From: Combretum micranthum
Lineage: Eukaryota; Streptophyta; Magnoliopsida; Myrtales; Combretaceae
NCBI GenBank assembly: GCA_024138025.1
Contig: JAMXBD010000056.1
Span: 62,001 to 126,000, forward strand
Length of the DNA: 64,000 nucleotides
Reading direction: 5' to 3'
Shown here one piece after another: positions 13,416 through 27,037 of this stretch. Both the position numbers and the translations under genes were made by a program. The notes under the pieces were generated by a model that was not told the DNA's origin, did not search any database, and saw only the letters and a list, made by a program, of their open reading frames with translations. Numbering within the stretch: the first letter of the stretch is position 1; each line of letters starts with the position of its first letter.

Positions 13416-16400
13416 TAAAATACTCAAAACTTTCACTTAACTTAGTTAGAAATTAAAATTAGATAGCTTAATTAAATAAAATAAGTAAAAAATAGAGTAA
13501 GATTAAATATATTAATGTAATCAATTTAGTAAATAGGATAAATTGAAATTTGAGATTTCTTGTATCCCTTCAAATTGTCATTTTGTTTCAATATCCTTTT
13601 TCTATGACCCAAAGTATTAAATTCTTCCTAATCATTCATTTAAATTCTTTCTTCTATTTTAAATTCGCTAAACCTTAAAGCAAACATTTTAAATGTTCTA
13701 TAAATTATTAAACTCTTGAACTTTAGTTAACTTTCATTTTGTAAAATCCTTATCATTTTTAAATCAACTACTTATTTAAAATTATCAGTTATTAAGTTAA
13801 ACCTTCTTATATGATTCTCTCTTGACCATCCTTGCACATGCTGTTTCCCTAGATCACGCGTAGCATGATAATCACGCAACATGCATATGATCGTTGCACT
13901 CAGATCCTTATCCACACATATAACTCAAACTTGATATCAATTCTTACAAATTGAATTTCCAAACTAGATTTGTGATTCAAGATATTAATTTCTATTATAT
14001 AGATTTTCAAATTATTTTCTAATTATCTTTGATACTTAAAATAATTATATGAAAAGTTTAAAACCAAAACCCTTACCTATAAATATCTTTTGATTATGTT
14101 TTAATCTTTATCCTTTCCCTTTCTTGCCCTTTCTCTTTCTAATTTCTCCACCTGCCACTTTTCCTTTTCTTTTCCTCTTTCTCTTCTTTCTCTCTTCTTT
14201 TTCTTTCATATGTATTCATTCATTCATTCTTCTTCTTCTTCTTCTGCAAAAGCTCAAAATCTCAAATTCAAAGGAGAACATAGGCAAACTTGGAGATAGA
14301 AAATAAGAAAGAAGATGGAGAACATGCATGAAGAAGCTATAAACTAAGGAGTAGTAGTAGAGAAGATCAAATTTCATGTGTTTGCTAAAAAGATAAGTAT
14401 AGTTATTTTCTTCTTTTACTTGTTGTCTATGCATATAATGATGAAATGAAAGTAGATATAACGAGGGTTTAAGATAAAACTTGTAAACTTATGATATATA
14501 AGTTATATAACAAAACTTAGGTATATGTTTGTTCATAAATAGGTTAGATGATAATTATATGGTTTGATAAAATATGAAGTAATAAGAAGTATATAAATGT
14601 TGTAAGTCATGATTATGGATGGGTATGTTGTTTTTATTGTGTTTTTGTTGAAGTAGGTTGTAAACAAGTAGTTAAAATTAAGTAAAAGAAATAGGGATTT
14701 CGTAATAACTAACATGGAGTAAATCACGGCCATGACATAGCCTTTAGTAGGCTCTGTTTTGAAATTTTTTTATCAATCACGGGTGTGACCTAGGCCTTAA
14801 TAGCCTCGGATTGTTTTTAAACTTTAAAATCCTAAAGTTACAGGCGTGATTTAGCCCTTAGTAGCCTCGGTGTGTGATTTTTACACAATCACGAGCACGA
14901 TTGTGCTCGTGATAGAAATCACGATTTGAGTCACGACCGTGATTCGTGAATCCCTATACCTAAATGACCTTAAATGTTTCAAATAACCTTATAAATGAAT
15001 AGAGCATTCGAAGTAGGTAGAAATCAACTACTCATACACAAAGATCGGAGTTAAAATGAGTTAGTTATGACCATTTTTAAGACTAAAACTTAATAACTAG
15101 GAATTTTACCGAGAATTGGTTCTCTAAAATAAAAATTTCAAGTAAGACTAGATAAATGATATAGGATGTGATATGTTAGTACTTGAATAATTAGAAAATG
15201 GGTTAAGTAAATTAATAGGCTTAGTAATTAATTTGGTATAATATGGAATTTAAGTATAATTTGAACTTAGTTAATCAACCTAAGTTTAAACTTGCTTAAT
15301 GAAATTAAATGAGATAAAATGAACTAGATTAATTAAGATCCTATGAGATATAAGAAATAGACTTAATGAAATAGTTGAATATAACTTAGTAACTAGATTA
15401 ATTGATTAAGTCTAATCAACTTGGCTTAGATTTAATAAACTTGTAATAAGGTAGACTAGTCTATGTCTAATATGAGGAATATGTTGTTCCAAATGCTGTT
15501 ACTAAGATATATGAGTATTTTTTAAAAATGAATGAAATGGTAATGTTTTTATAAACAAAGGAAAAGAAAAATAATTAGACAAACAATGAAGAATTATCTA
15601 TATCTTGGTATGGTAACTTTTGCAGCCATAGTGGGGTTTCTACTTGGTGTCTAATATAGGTTTTTTAAAATGAGTTTAATGTAAAAGGATAAATAATTGA
15701 ATTGCTTATATAATTGTTTTCTTAAATAAATGTTTGCCTTTGAATCCTCTTATCTATCCTCTAAGATGGCTTCTGACCTACCTTTTGTTTCTATTTAGAT
15801 TTCAAATATATAAGGTATGCAGTAACGTGCTCATTGTTTGTTAGGATAGGCATTCTTAATAAACTAAAACTTAAAGATGGCTTAATTAATGAGTGTTGCT
15901 TGTGCTTGTGCCATTGAATCCGATTGGGGAGCAACATCTTGTTTAGAGCGGGCACGGTGGTTAAGTACTTAGGCCATCCCTCACCGTGATGCAATGACAA
16001 TTCATAAGTGATTCAGCGAGTTGCTGATAGGGCAAATAGTATCGACATAGCGTTTGCTTAAGCTTAGGGTGAAGTAAAATGGTTTTATTCACATTTATAG
16101 GACGGTTGAACTAAACAATGTTATGGACTAAGATAAGTAAAGCTGTGTAACAACTATGAACCCTAGATGATGTTATTTTTCTTATTTGGTTAGATGAAAG
16201 AGATATGAGTATATGAGCTAATTATATCAATCCCTTGAGCAATTGCTGTTACTCAGAACCCCTAGATTTCTCAAGGCTTGTTTTGGAGTATGAGTACTAT
16301 AGAGTTGTTTGATTCACATTTAATTCAAGATGATAAACTATTATTTATTGCATTGCATTAGTTTAAACATGTGTGTCATCTCGTGTATATTTGTGTTGTT

Positions 16401-16894
16401 GTGTACTGGGCTTTGGCTCATTCTTTTCTTCTTTCTAGGTGTTGATTTGATGTGATGATGGTGGTTTGGATGATGATGATAATTGACTCGGGAATGGGTG
16501 ATTCTGGAGGTTTGAGAGAAGTGAAGTGAAGTAGGGCAGTTGGATTATTATATTTTATTTTATTTTGTTTTAGAATTGAATTCTAAAAATTTTGGAATTT
16601 GCAATATTCTCTAAGTGATTGGTTATGAAGCCCATGTTTGTAATAAATTTTTAAAGTTTCGTTTATGAAAATTTGATCTACTCGTGTGAGTAGAAGATAA
16701 AAATGTTTTTATAAATATTGTTTTACCGTTATAAATCCAATTGTTTTCATAAATTAACTAAACGATTTCGGTTATTAAAACCGGCTAACAAATGTTCGAT
16801 ATCAATATATCTTTTAAGGAAATCTGTGTATGTGATACTTAAGGTATTATATGTGGCGACTGTACACGCCTAGATCCTGTTTCTAGGCGTTACA
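13416..16894 (+). mobile_element. Diverged second copy of the long LTR
   Basis: It is collinear with the solo LTR at 5422-10094 but in opposite orientation. Matching landmarks in order are a start resembling AAAATACTC followed by a TTAGTTAGAAAT block, a TATAAATAT box (about 14078), a gaagaagct...ggagtag block (about 14330), a block with a gagcaattgctgttactcag segment (about 16238), a tcattcttttcttctttctag segment, and the end block finishing GGCGTTACA. It is about 1.2 kb shorter and clearly older. The flanking pentamers (GAAGT and AGAGT) no longer match exactly. No coding capacity was seen. Confidence 0.65.
14888..14913. repeat. 11-bp perfect inverted repeat
   Basis: Arms ATCACGAGCAC and GTGCTCGTGAT are separated by the 4-nt loop GATT. 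It sits in the transcribed part of the diverged LTR, next to three related but imperfect 'atcacgg.gtgac...agcctcgg' segments (14724-14870). Confidence 0.85.
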
Positions 16895-18797
16895 AGAGTT
16901 TAGCTTAATAAATTTACCATACAATGCTAACCATAAAGAATTTTTAGGAGTTTAGTGATCTGTGACATAAAGAATGCCGAACAAAAGGTTCTTGGCTTCG
17001 AATGTCACTGTTAATGGAAAATTCTAGTACCAAATGAGAATATCAGTTGAATGAAGTCATTGGATGAGGAGAAGAAACACCAATGAATAAGAGAAACGTA
17101 TGAGTTCAAGTGATTAGCGTGTTGCTATGGTGTTAGAGCGCTCGATGATGCACAAGACTAATGTGGGGGATGCTCATCAATAAACTATGCATTGGGTAGT
17201 TTTGTGGGCATTATTTATCTTAAGCTTGTGAGTGTAATGGTGTTGAGCTAGTGCACGAGTAGTAAGATTCAACAGAGGTTGTTTGTATTAAGAAGATAAA
17301 GTCTCAAAATAATTGCTAAATATATTTATCAAAAGTAATTTGTAGAATGTCTATGCTATATACCAGTCATGATAAATATATATATATTATATATATAGGG
17401 TACTCTAAAATAAAGAACGAAGTATGGATTTAAAGCAAATTTTAAAATGGGTTGTAGCTATACCTTGTGCATCTCAAGGGTGTAACTTCCTAAATTGAAA
17501 CCGGATGGACCTAACGATTTTCAATGAATACTCCTACTATTATTGAATCAGAGAGACAACATTAAATCAAAACTATAGATTTCATGACAAATTTAGGTAA
17601 AATAAAATATCAGTTTCTGTTTTTTATATGTTCATAAAATAATTTGTGGTAAAATAAATTACAATATCTTAAGTAGATATCCTTTAACAACGTTATCGAC
17701 ATGAATTATACCAAAATATAAGAAGCATAAAATAAGGTGTGCAAATATGCTTCTAAATATAATTTTGGAATTTTTTTTCATTATACCTCTTCAGTATTTA
17801 CAATAGTAAATACCCCTTTCAAAAATTTAAAATCCAAAACAAACAATCTTTGCTTTATACTAAATTCAATTTCCAACATTTACTCACAAACTTTAACATG
17901 CAAAAAAAAAGGGTTTTATCTAACCTTTAAGACACCAAAACTATATTTACCTTACTTGGGTATAATTGTTGTTTGAGGTGGGGGGAAGAAGGGGAAAAAA
18001 AGGGTGATAATGATGCGAGACAATATCTTTTCCCAATGAGTCCAAGCAATTAAACCCACCCTTGAAAAAGTGGTGGAGAACCATTAGATTAAGTTGATGG
18101 CTTTGATAAACCTAAAACCCTGCCTCTTTTATTCATATTTTATGTAAAAAACTTTCACGGTTGCCGTTGGAAACCCAAACCCTTTATATGCGGATTTCCT
18201 TTCTAGGTAGCAAGTTTGGCAAGGTACAGGAATGACATGTAGGGCCTTGATTGCAGGTCTTGTTCTCCCACTGAAAGAGCAATTTCTCTAGTCCAAATAC
18301 CATATTTTCAGGGTCTAGAGAAAAGTAACTTGACCAACCCACTTTCCATCCCTCAATAAAACAAAAGCTGGAGACATATAACCTAGTTAAGACTGAATAA
18401 TTTCATGACACACAAGCCATTGGAAATGGTTGATTTAAGTCACTCTGTGACTAAACTTTTTAGTGAAAATCTTTAACATGAAACCCATCTATGTAGACCT
18501 TATTAGAATAATATTCGTATTTTAATAATTTGACCCCCGGGAGGGGGGTAGGGAACAGTGTGGCCCATTCCATGCAATAAACTATCCATCCTTTACCATA
18601 TCCATAAGTAATTATTGCATCTCTTCTAGCAACAATTAAATTACCTGAGGAAGGTCATCAAGTACATTTTTTAGGCTAATATTGTATACCTAAACAGCAT
18701 CATCTAGGTGGTGTAAATAGAGCTATTCATTAATTGTCCCATATCCATCAAATATGACAGCTATACCATACCATAGTTCGGGTGACATTACATTTAT

Positions 18798-18799
18798 TA

Positions 18800-18830
<31 letters not shown>

Positions 18831-18834
18831 AATA
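18798..18834. repeat. (AAT)n microsatellite
   Basis: Mostly uninterrupted AAT/ATA trinucleotide run. Confidence 0.85.
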
Positions 18835-19139
18835 TAGGGATTTGACCGGTTAAATGGAAATGTTCATCTACTAACCCCCTCCTCACTTTTATATATACAT
18901 ATATATATCGTATGAATGGTTGCATGTCTCAAAATTTCTCATGTAGCCGACCTGATGGCATGGTTGTGTGTTTGTTTATTTACCTTTTTTTTTTCATCGT
19001 CTACATTTTTATATAGAAAACAGATACCATTCGTATATTGGGAAGGCATGTATTAAGAATTAGAATACAAATAAAGGATGTAATTGTACCATGACTATCA
19101 GTTTTTGAGTACATTTAGCCCTCCACAAAAAAAAAAAAA

Positions 19140-19160
19140 TATATATATATATATATATTT
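19140..19160. repeat. (TA)n microsatellite
   Basis: TA dinucleotide run directly after a poly-A stretch. Confidence 0.85.
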
Positions 19161-19697
19161 GTTAGTTTAATCATAGTTATCAAAATCACAGCCTTACTCA
19201 TATGATTTTATAAATTTCAATTCCAAGAGGCATGGACGAACGTGGAATTATTATGTTGAGGATGGGGCAATATTTCCTTCTTTTAAGCTAATACTGAATT
19301 TACATATAAAGCATTCATCTTTTCTTGTAATTGTAATAAATGTTTTGGCATATTCATTTATCATAAATTTAACAATGCAAATCATATGAATACTCTGTAA
19401 AATATTTATTTAAATTACTATAATATAAAAAATAATTTTATAATGATCGCAATTGGACCATTACTAAAATACATGCGCATAAAAAAAAAAACTATATTTA
19501 ATTATATAACATTTCATGATGATTACTTATATTTATAATTTTTTTTTAAATATAAAGTATGGTAAAATAGCATTTAAATGCTATGTATAAGTAATAAATG
19601 CTTAGCAAAGACTTCTAAATCTGTGTGCGTAATATATATAATATATATATAAACACACATAGATTAATCTCCTCATAAGCTATTTTGAGAAAATGCT

Positions 19698-19731
19698 TTA
19701 TATATATATATATATTTGTGTGTGTGTGTGG
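19698..19731. repeat. Compound (TA)n(TG)n microsatellite
   Basis: A TA run passes directly into a TG run. Confidence 0.85.
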
Positions 19732-20640
19732 ATTATTTTATGATTAGTAACTTAGAAAATCACAATAAGCAATCCTAACAAATTTACCAAATCACTAACT
19801 AATAAAACACTACATAAAATTTTAAAGGAACAAGCCCCTTTGCCCCTAGATAGGTCCATGGTTTTTAATACATATCGACTAAATAATTCATGATTAAATT
19901 TCTTTCCTAATCCTAAATAATTAGATGGTTCATGAATTATAGGTAAAAACAAAAAAAAATTACTGTTGGCAAAGGTAAATACTAATACGATATGAGTTTG
20001 ATAACCTTACCTTTTCAACCTATGCATCAAGATGATTTTATAAACCCTTTTGTATATATTTTACTAAACCATGTTTCTTCAATTTTCAATAACCATATAA
20101 AATGAAAAAAAAAATCAACATCGGTTCATTATATATATTTCCAAAGACTTAACTATTAATACCATGCAATTAATTAAAATAAAATACATATTGAAATAAT
20201 TTATAATAGCCCTCTAAAGAATTTTAAATCTTTAAATGGAATTTGAAACTTTTTCGAATATGAAATTTAAAATGCTAGTTGAACAAACTTGTGATTAGAA
20301 AAATTGCTAAAAAAAATCTATAAAGAAAAAATTATTTTAGTTTGTCCTTTGGTTTCCTTCTTTGAAACTTGCCTACGTTGTAAAACATAATTAACAATTC
20401 AGCAAAAACAAAATAAGATTTAAAAAGAAAAAGAAAAAGCTAAGTAAAGGGAACCTTTTTACGTGACATTGTCCTGGTGGCTAAAATGAAAGGGCCGAGA
20501 AGAAAAAAAAAAACTAATATTAAAGGAAAAGGGATCATCGGGGATCGAACTTATTATTACAGGTGGGATATAATAGTATTCCCTCAATCATTGCGTTGGT
20601 AATTAGTAGAGGATATATATGCTTTAGCTTTTACGGTTTA

Positions 20641-21070
20641 TAAATATAATGTTACGTTTGATATGTAGAAATCATTTAGAATGAAATATATTGGAATCAA
20701 ATGAATAAATTAGAATGGAATTAATTAGGAAACGATAAATTCATTTTTTTGTTTGAATACGGACAGAATAGAATAGAAATGAATTAGTTTATATTACAAT
20801 TAACCAAAAATATCCTTCTAAAAAATAAAATAATAAATTCATATGAAAATAAATGGTAATTAAATTAATTAAGAATCTTCAATGGAAGGTGGAAAGGAAT
20901 CGTGATTTCACCTTCTCAAATACGAAATAGAATTCTATCTTAAAGCTCAAATCATTGATCAAGATTCTAGTTTCTTATAATGCGTTCAAAGGTAAAAAAA
21001 GAAATGAAAGTTGGAATCACAATTTTATTCGAGTCGATTCCTGTATACTAAACAAGCCATAATAGTATAC
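20641..21070. repeat. MITE-like element, decayed
   Basis: About 430 bp with imperfect inverted ends (left TAATGTTACGTTTGATATG; inward from the right, TTATGGCTTGTTTAGTATA). The interior is AT-rich and non-coding. No target duplication could be confirmed. Confidence 0.3.
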
Positions 21071-22107
21071 TTTGTCATTCTATGCACAACTCCAGTGGAC
21101 TAGGGGCCACTCCCTCCCAAGAGACTTTTGTGAATTAATCTCATATTTTAAACTAAGTCTAAAATATAAAAGTATATATAACTCTACTTTTAAAAGCCTA
21201 TCAAATATTAAATTGTTACATCTTATTGCATTTTAGTTTTGTATCCTCTCTCCGTCTCTCCATGTGTGTGTGTGTTTATACCATTCATTCAAGTTTGAGT
21301 TCCAATTACAACATTTACAAGGAAACTTATTTACATTATTTATACAATTAAGAATTTAATATAAGTTGAAATATTTGATTTCCTTCAATTCACAACTCTC
21401 TTCAAATAAAATGTCATATAAAGTCTAATTTCTACTCTACTTGCCCTCTTTTGCATCTGTTATGCTATTGCTTAAAGATTATTAAAAAGAAAAAAGTTAG
21501 TTTCTTAATTTTTATATGTTGTTATGTATTTTAAGTTTTTAGCTTACAGTAGGCATGTTTATAATTTTTCAAAATTATTTTACATGAGTTATACAAGCTT
21601 AGTTTCTACATTTCAATTCTACAAACCTCTAGTGATTTTATGTAAAATAATGAATTTGACAACCTTGAGTTTAATATTTACATGATAACATATAAATATA
21701 ATAATCCTAAAATATCAAGATTATTAGTGACATGAAAAATTGTATTGTTAGTATGAGTATTGAATAACTCATATTATATCCAGCTGTAATCAAATATTTA
21801 AAATATTTTTATATTAATTTTTTATAATCAAATCAATGGTTGGCAAGATCTTGGGCAAAAAGGTCCAATAATAGAACCATAAACTTTCTTAATGATATTT
21901 ACTCATAAATTAACCGTAGTAAAAAATATATGGATATGAATTTATCTTTTGTCGAAATTAGTTGTAACAAATATATTCGCCTCTTTTCCTACATCACCAT
22001 TCGCTAAGTGCAACAATAAGTGGTGGCAAGATAGAGGTGAATAGTGTCATATAATGGACCGTTATCATGGAAAATCTTATCAAAAAATAAGAAAGATAAA
22101 CCCCATT

Positions 22108-22625
22108 TAGGTGTGTTTGGTTCGTTGATTTGGCATTTGTTTGATATATGTTTTATATTTTTTTTAATCATACTATTTATCAAAAATGGATATAGATAAA
22201 AATACTCGTTTTTACTCATAAAAAAATCTTATGAATCAAATACAAATAAGATGCAAATACAGATCAGATACAGATTAAAAACAGATCATCCAAACAAAGC
22301 TGTCCTTCTACTCCCACTCTTCCTTAAAATTACTAGCTAATATAACATTTTAAGATCATTAAATTAATTTGGCAATGGTAAACATTAAACAATAATACAA
22401 TATATGTACTATATGCTATTTTTAATACAGTAAAGAGTTACCACCAAAAGTTAATGGTTGTTTTATCAAATTTTGGTTATTTTAACAGCAAATTTTTATC
22501 TTTTTCAAACAAATATTTGTCAAGAAATAAATACAAATGAAGAGTTGATAGTTTTACTCATAAACACACCAAAAAGGTACGATACAAATATGATATGAAT
22601 AAAAATTAGACAATCCAAACTACCC
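22108..22625. repeat. MITE-like region with TGTTTGG ends
   Basis: The left end reads TAGGTGTGTTTGG and the right end, read inward, TAGGGTAGTTTGG. The interior carries tracts such as atacaaataagatgcaaat that are shared with the element at 25571-25803. A second internal end-like motif near 22300 suggests nesting or a composite. Boundaries are uncertain. Confidence 0.32.
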
Positions 22626-23043
22626 TAATTATAAAGATATCTTGAAATTTGTGCGGGGCAATAAAATGCAAATAACAAAACAAACTATAGGATTTTTTCT
22701 TATCAAATGTGGACTGAAGTCATGTCTAATTATTCTTTTTTTTCCCTAAGCTTTTAAATAAATGTTTAAGGCTTTTCCTAGTAGTGGTAATTTTTTTTTT
22801 TTTTTATTACGGTTGCATGAGTCTTGATCGACTTCTATAAGAGTCATTCAAGTTTTTTGGATCATCTACAAGATTATTTAATTAATAGCATGTACTCAAA
22901 TTTTTTTATGAGTGGGTTTTTGTTAGATTGTATATTATACCATTTTTCGTTGTTGCTAAGTGACAAAGCTTCGCTTGTCGTCTATTTTTTGGAAAATCAG
23001 GTCATTTTCTCGTCCTTTTGTATTATTTTTGACAATAAAGTTG

Positions 23044-23075
<32 letters not shown>

Positions 23076-25106
23076 GTTGCTCAAGCTTATTGTTGCGATT
23101 TCAGGTACGGCGGAAATGTGATTTTCAAAGAATATTCGTAAAAATCTAATGATTCAATTTCACTCGAAAACCTAAACTAAGAATTATAATGGCATATAGG
23201 ATATATCCGACACATAATCATAAACAAGATACTGAACCATTAAATAAACATGGGACTATGTGAAATAGATAGAGATTAAGATCACTTACCAAGATTATAT
23301 TGGGATGTAATTTTAGATAACATTTAGTTTGCAATAAGCACGAGATCAAGAGAATAATCTAATACAATATAAGAAGAAAAGGATAGTACAATTTTTATGT
23401 ATTATATTTGGTGTGTCAAGTATTGTAATTAATTGTGATACTATGATTTAGTAGTGATAATGTAATGATCGCGATAACAACTTACTAATGGTGTTGTATT
23501 AGCATAGGTGATGGCAATGGCAACATTGATGGTAGCAACAGTGATAGCAGCAAAGATGATAGCGGTAGTAGTGGTAATGGTAGTAGTAAGGTTAAAAGAG
23601 TAAAAATGATATAATTGTCACGTAAGTTCGGTATCTTTGTTAAAAGAATTCATATTAATCTTAGATTTTGTCCTATACTATGAGAAGTTTTTTGTGCAAT
23701 ACCAATTCTATCTTGCAAACCAAACACAATACAATGAGTGTTGTCCAGTTTAATACAAAGTTGTTTAACCAAACACTACCTTGATCATTGAGATTAATTT
23801 AAACTGATCAAACACACACAAGGTATGATCTTCCAATCACTTTGCCACCACAACTCTCTAGCTGAGCCAACACCTTTCCAGAACCACCCTATACAAGACA
23901 AACTACTAACCTCCTAAGAGCATCAAAATAAAATGCTTATAGATAGAGAGATATTTGACACATTCTTATGAGGAAGGATAAGTTAGTCAACACACTCTAG
24001 AGTAGTCTTGTTTATACATTTGGAAGAATACACTAACCTTATATATCTCTATTAATGCTGGCAATTTGGAACTTGACTCCTAAGCCCAATCACAATATGA
24101 CACAATTATAAAAGGATTTATCTAAATAAAAATTGACACAAATAATAAATAGGATAAAATAACACAAACTTAATTGTGTCCTATCTACATCCCAAAGTTG
24201 TTTCCAAATTCCTTTAATAAAAAAATCCAGGTTATTGAGTTCGAGTTTGACTTGTGAACTTGTTAAATAATATAATTATTATATTATGTACTACATAAAG
24301 ATTGAATCATTGAAACTACAATAGTTGTTAAGATTGTATTATTCCACTTAGAAAACCACCCACTCTTCTCTATTTCCCCATTCTTTCTCTCCGCTCATAT
24401 ACACCAAAAAGATACACACATAGTTTCTTTCTTTAAGCACTCAAACCCTAGAAAATACAATCTTATGTTTTTTAGCAATCCTCCTTGAAACAAATACCTA
24501 ATTTGCAATTTATTGTTAGACTTCTCTTTTATTTTGTTCCAATTATAATGCAACTATTGACATCTATTTTTTGTTGGGTTTCTATTTTATGAAGTCTGAA
24601 CTTGTCTGTCTTGACCTAATAAGCTTTGATTGTTATGCTATTTAAATATGAATACTTGATACTTTGTGGTTGTTCATGTTTAAGTAGAAGTTTTTATGTT
24701 GAATCTTTTCAATTTAATGATGATTTAATTTTTTAATATTATGTTCCTATGGGTTTTGAGCATTTAGATTTGTTAAGGTTAGAAGTTTCAACCTTTATGA
24801 TGCAATACAGATTTTTCTTTGATGCTTGTCATGAGTTTTGCCTTTAGGGGCTAAAAGGAGATTTTATGAGTAACAACTAACAAGTTTTCCATGAATTTTT
24901 TTTTTAAAATTTTTTTTGTCACTCTAGCTACTTAAGTATGTAATATTTTCAAGTGGAGTTGTATGATTGTTATTCCTTTGCTTTAAATGATAAAGTTGTC
25001 TTTAACTATGTGTGTTGATTGAGGTAAACGATATAATTTATTATATAGATAACATAACTTATTTTGATACCTCTTTAATAACATGATAACTTTATGTGTG
25101 TTAAGG
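22626..25106. other. Intergenic, no gene; possible LINE 3' tail
   Basis: At 22820-23075 an AT-rich stretch ends in aataaagttg followed by a TTA microsatellite, in the way plant LINE 3' ends often finish; no reverse transcriptase is present, so this is a weak inference. At about 23505-23600 lies a cryptic purine-rich (RRT)n tract. Nothing else was recognised. Confidence 0.4.
23046..23074. repeat. (TTA)n microsatellite
   Basis: Perfect TTA trinucleotide run of nearly ten units. Confidence 0.9.
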
Positions 25107-25281
25107 AAATTCTATGGTCCCATCATTAATTTTGATGGGATCGATCCTGTTAATATCGAACAACTCACATCATACCCAATCATGATCAAACCATTAAAAT
25201 AGTTAATATTCCAATTATTATATCTATTTTAATAGTTAAATAGTTAATTAGATAGTCCCATCAACGAGACCATAGAAGCTC
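25107..25281. repeat. Small MITE-like element
   Basis: About 175 bp with imperfect inverted ends (left ATTCTATGGTCCCATC; inward from the right, CTTCTATGGTCTCG followed by GATGGG). The non-coding interior contains gttaatattcc and attttaatagtta tracts. A truncated relative lies at 45174-45285. No clean target duplication was found. Confidence 0.5.
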
Positions 25282-25570
25282 TTGATTTGTTATAATGGCA
25301 AGATATAATATTTATTAGTTGGGAATTTATATCCTATACTTTTTTCAGTTATTTTCAATTATGATAAATTAACATTACACCTATTGGGGGAATTGAATCT
25401 CAATTCAATAAGAATGTGATTGAGTTGTAATAAATTAATAATGGCTATTACAATATTCATTTGGCATAAAAAATAAAACAAATAATTATTAGAGTAAAAA
25501 TAAAATATCTATAATGTCTCTTATCTTTATTATAAAGAGATGATAAAATAAACCATTGGATGGCAATTCA

Positions 25571-25803
25571 TGGGTCTGTTTGGATTGTCTGTTTTTCATC
25601 TGTATTTGTATCTTTTTTAAAATGATATGTGTAAATATATCCGATTTGCATCTAAATTTTATCTATATTTGTTCTATTTGATCTTTTGATGAGAACTGCC
25701 AACTTTTTTTTATCTATATTTATTTCTTGATAAATAATTTGTTAGCAAAAAGTTTGAAAAAGTGTCTGTATCTACCGAAAAAAAGCCAAAACAAACAGAC
25801 CCA
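25571..25803. mobile_element. MITE with 12-bp perfect terminal inverted repeats
   Basis: 233 bp bounded by TGGGTCTGTTTG and its exact reverse complement CAAACAGACCCA. The interior is AT-rich with repeated tatctatattt/atctgtatttg phrases and no coding. The flanks give at most a 2-bp (CA) duplication, so the superfamily is not settled; Tourist/PIF-like ends are one possibility. Confidence 0.6.
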
Positions 25804-26569
25804 CATGTGTGGGGGACATGGATTACTATTCAATATGAATTGTCATTTTCTCTTAAGTAAACATCATAATAGTAGCTTAGTTTTACATAGATTGAGGAGG
25901 GAAGAATAGCTATTCCCTCAAAAGAATGGATTGTAAGTCTCAAATGTTTTTATTAAATATTAATATTTATAATACGATGTATTATAATATCCTTTTTTTA
26001 ATTATGTGTAATATATCATATATCATTTGTTAATTACGTATATTTGGGATAATATTTAATTTAAAATATTAACTATCCAGAATAGTATAAAATATTTAAA
26101 TTTCGATGGAATCCATATGCTTTTATATGTTTTATTAATTGATAAACAGGTCAACACAAAACATGAGACATAATATAAATTTGTCAAGTCATAGGTTTAT
26201 GTTCTAATAAATAAATAAGTTAAGCCATGTGTTGAGATTTTTTAGACACAAGCGTATTTAGATACAAATATGAGACATGAGAAGGTAACACAAGTTTGTT
26301 ATTTCACTTAGAAAAATATTAAGTGAATGTAACCCATTGGATTCTCTAAGCAAATAGCTCCAATATTTATGGCATCTATTATACTAACCACAATCCATAT
26401 GATTGTTTGTTTCACATGTGCATCAAAATCAAAAATTATGTTGTAGTTAAGTAATTTATTCTTTTTCATCCATGGGCTTATGCACCCAAGTAACATAAGT
26501 CCAAGATAATCTATTTCAAATTTTATTTTTTTATCCAATTTGTTTCTTAATCCATTTCTAAGTTTTTAA
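25804..26569. other. Intergenic, no gene seen
   Basis: AT-rich, no recognisable feature. The open frame at 26308-26538 has no homology that I recognise. Confidence 0.55.
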
Positions 26570-27037
26570 GAGCATATTGATCTTTCAATTAATTTTAGCT
26601 ATAAATCACGGTAAACCTTAACTTAATTATAACTCGAAATCAAACTAATTGATTCCAAATGGCTCATTCCACTTTTCCCTATCATCTCCCATTAAAGCTT
26701 CAACCCCGTAGGCATTACTATCACATGTAAAGCTCCATATCCTCTTATTGTAACAGTAATGCCACATCTAAGTATAGACTTTCAAAGCACCTGCCATATT
26801 AGTCAAGCTATCCAAGTTTTCAGAAGCATATTGATCTTTCAATTAATTTTATCTCTAAATCATAGTAAATCAATAAACATAAAAGTACCTTAATTAAAAA
26901 ATTAGTTATTATTCCAAATCTGTAACCCGTAGTCCTTACTATCATATGTAAACTCTGTGTCCTCTTATCTCAATGATAATGCCCAAATGAAGTATAAACT
27001 TTCAAAGCACCTAAAATATTAGCCAAGCTATCCAACG
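26570..27037. repeat. Tandem direct duplication, two units
   Basis: Unit 1 (about 26570-26818) and unit 2 (about 26823-27037) both open with agcatattgatctttcaat, both contain a cccgtag..ttactatca(c/t)atgtaa block, and both close with actttcaaagcacct then agctatccaa. The units differ by indels and substitutions, so the duplication is not recent. It is non-coding. Confidence 0.75.

Larger units (their letters stand above)
16895..20640. other. Intergenic, microsatellite-rich, no gene
   Basis: No protein or RNA gene was recognised. Simple repeats are frequent. Confidence 0.6.
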
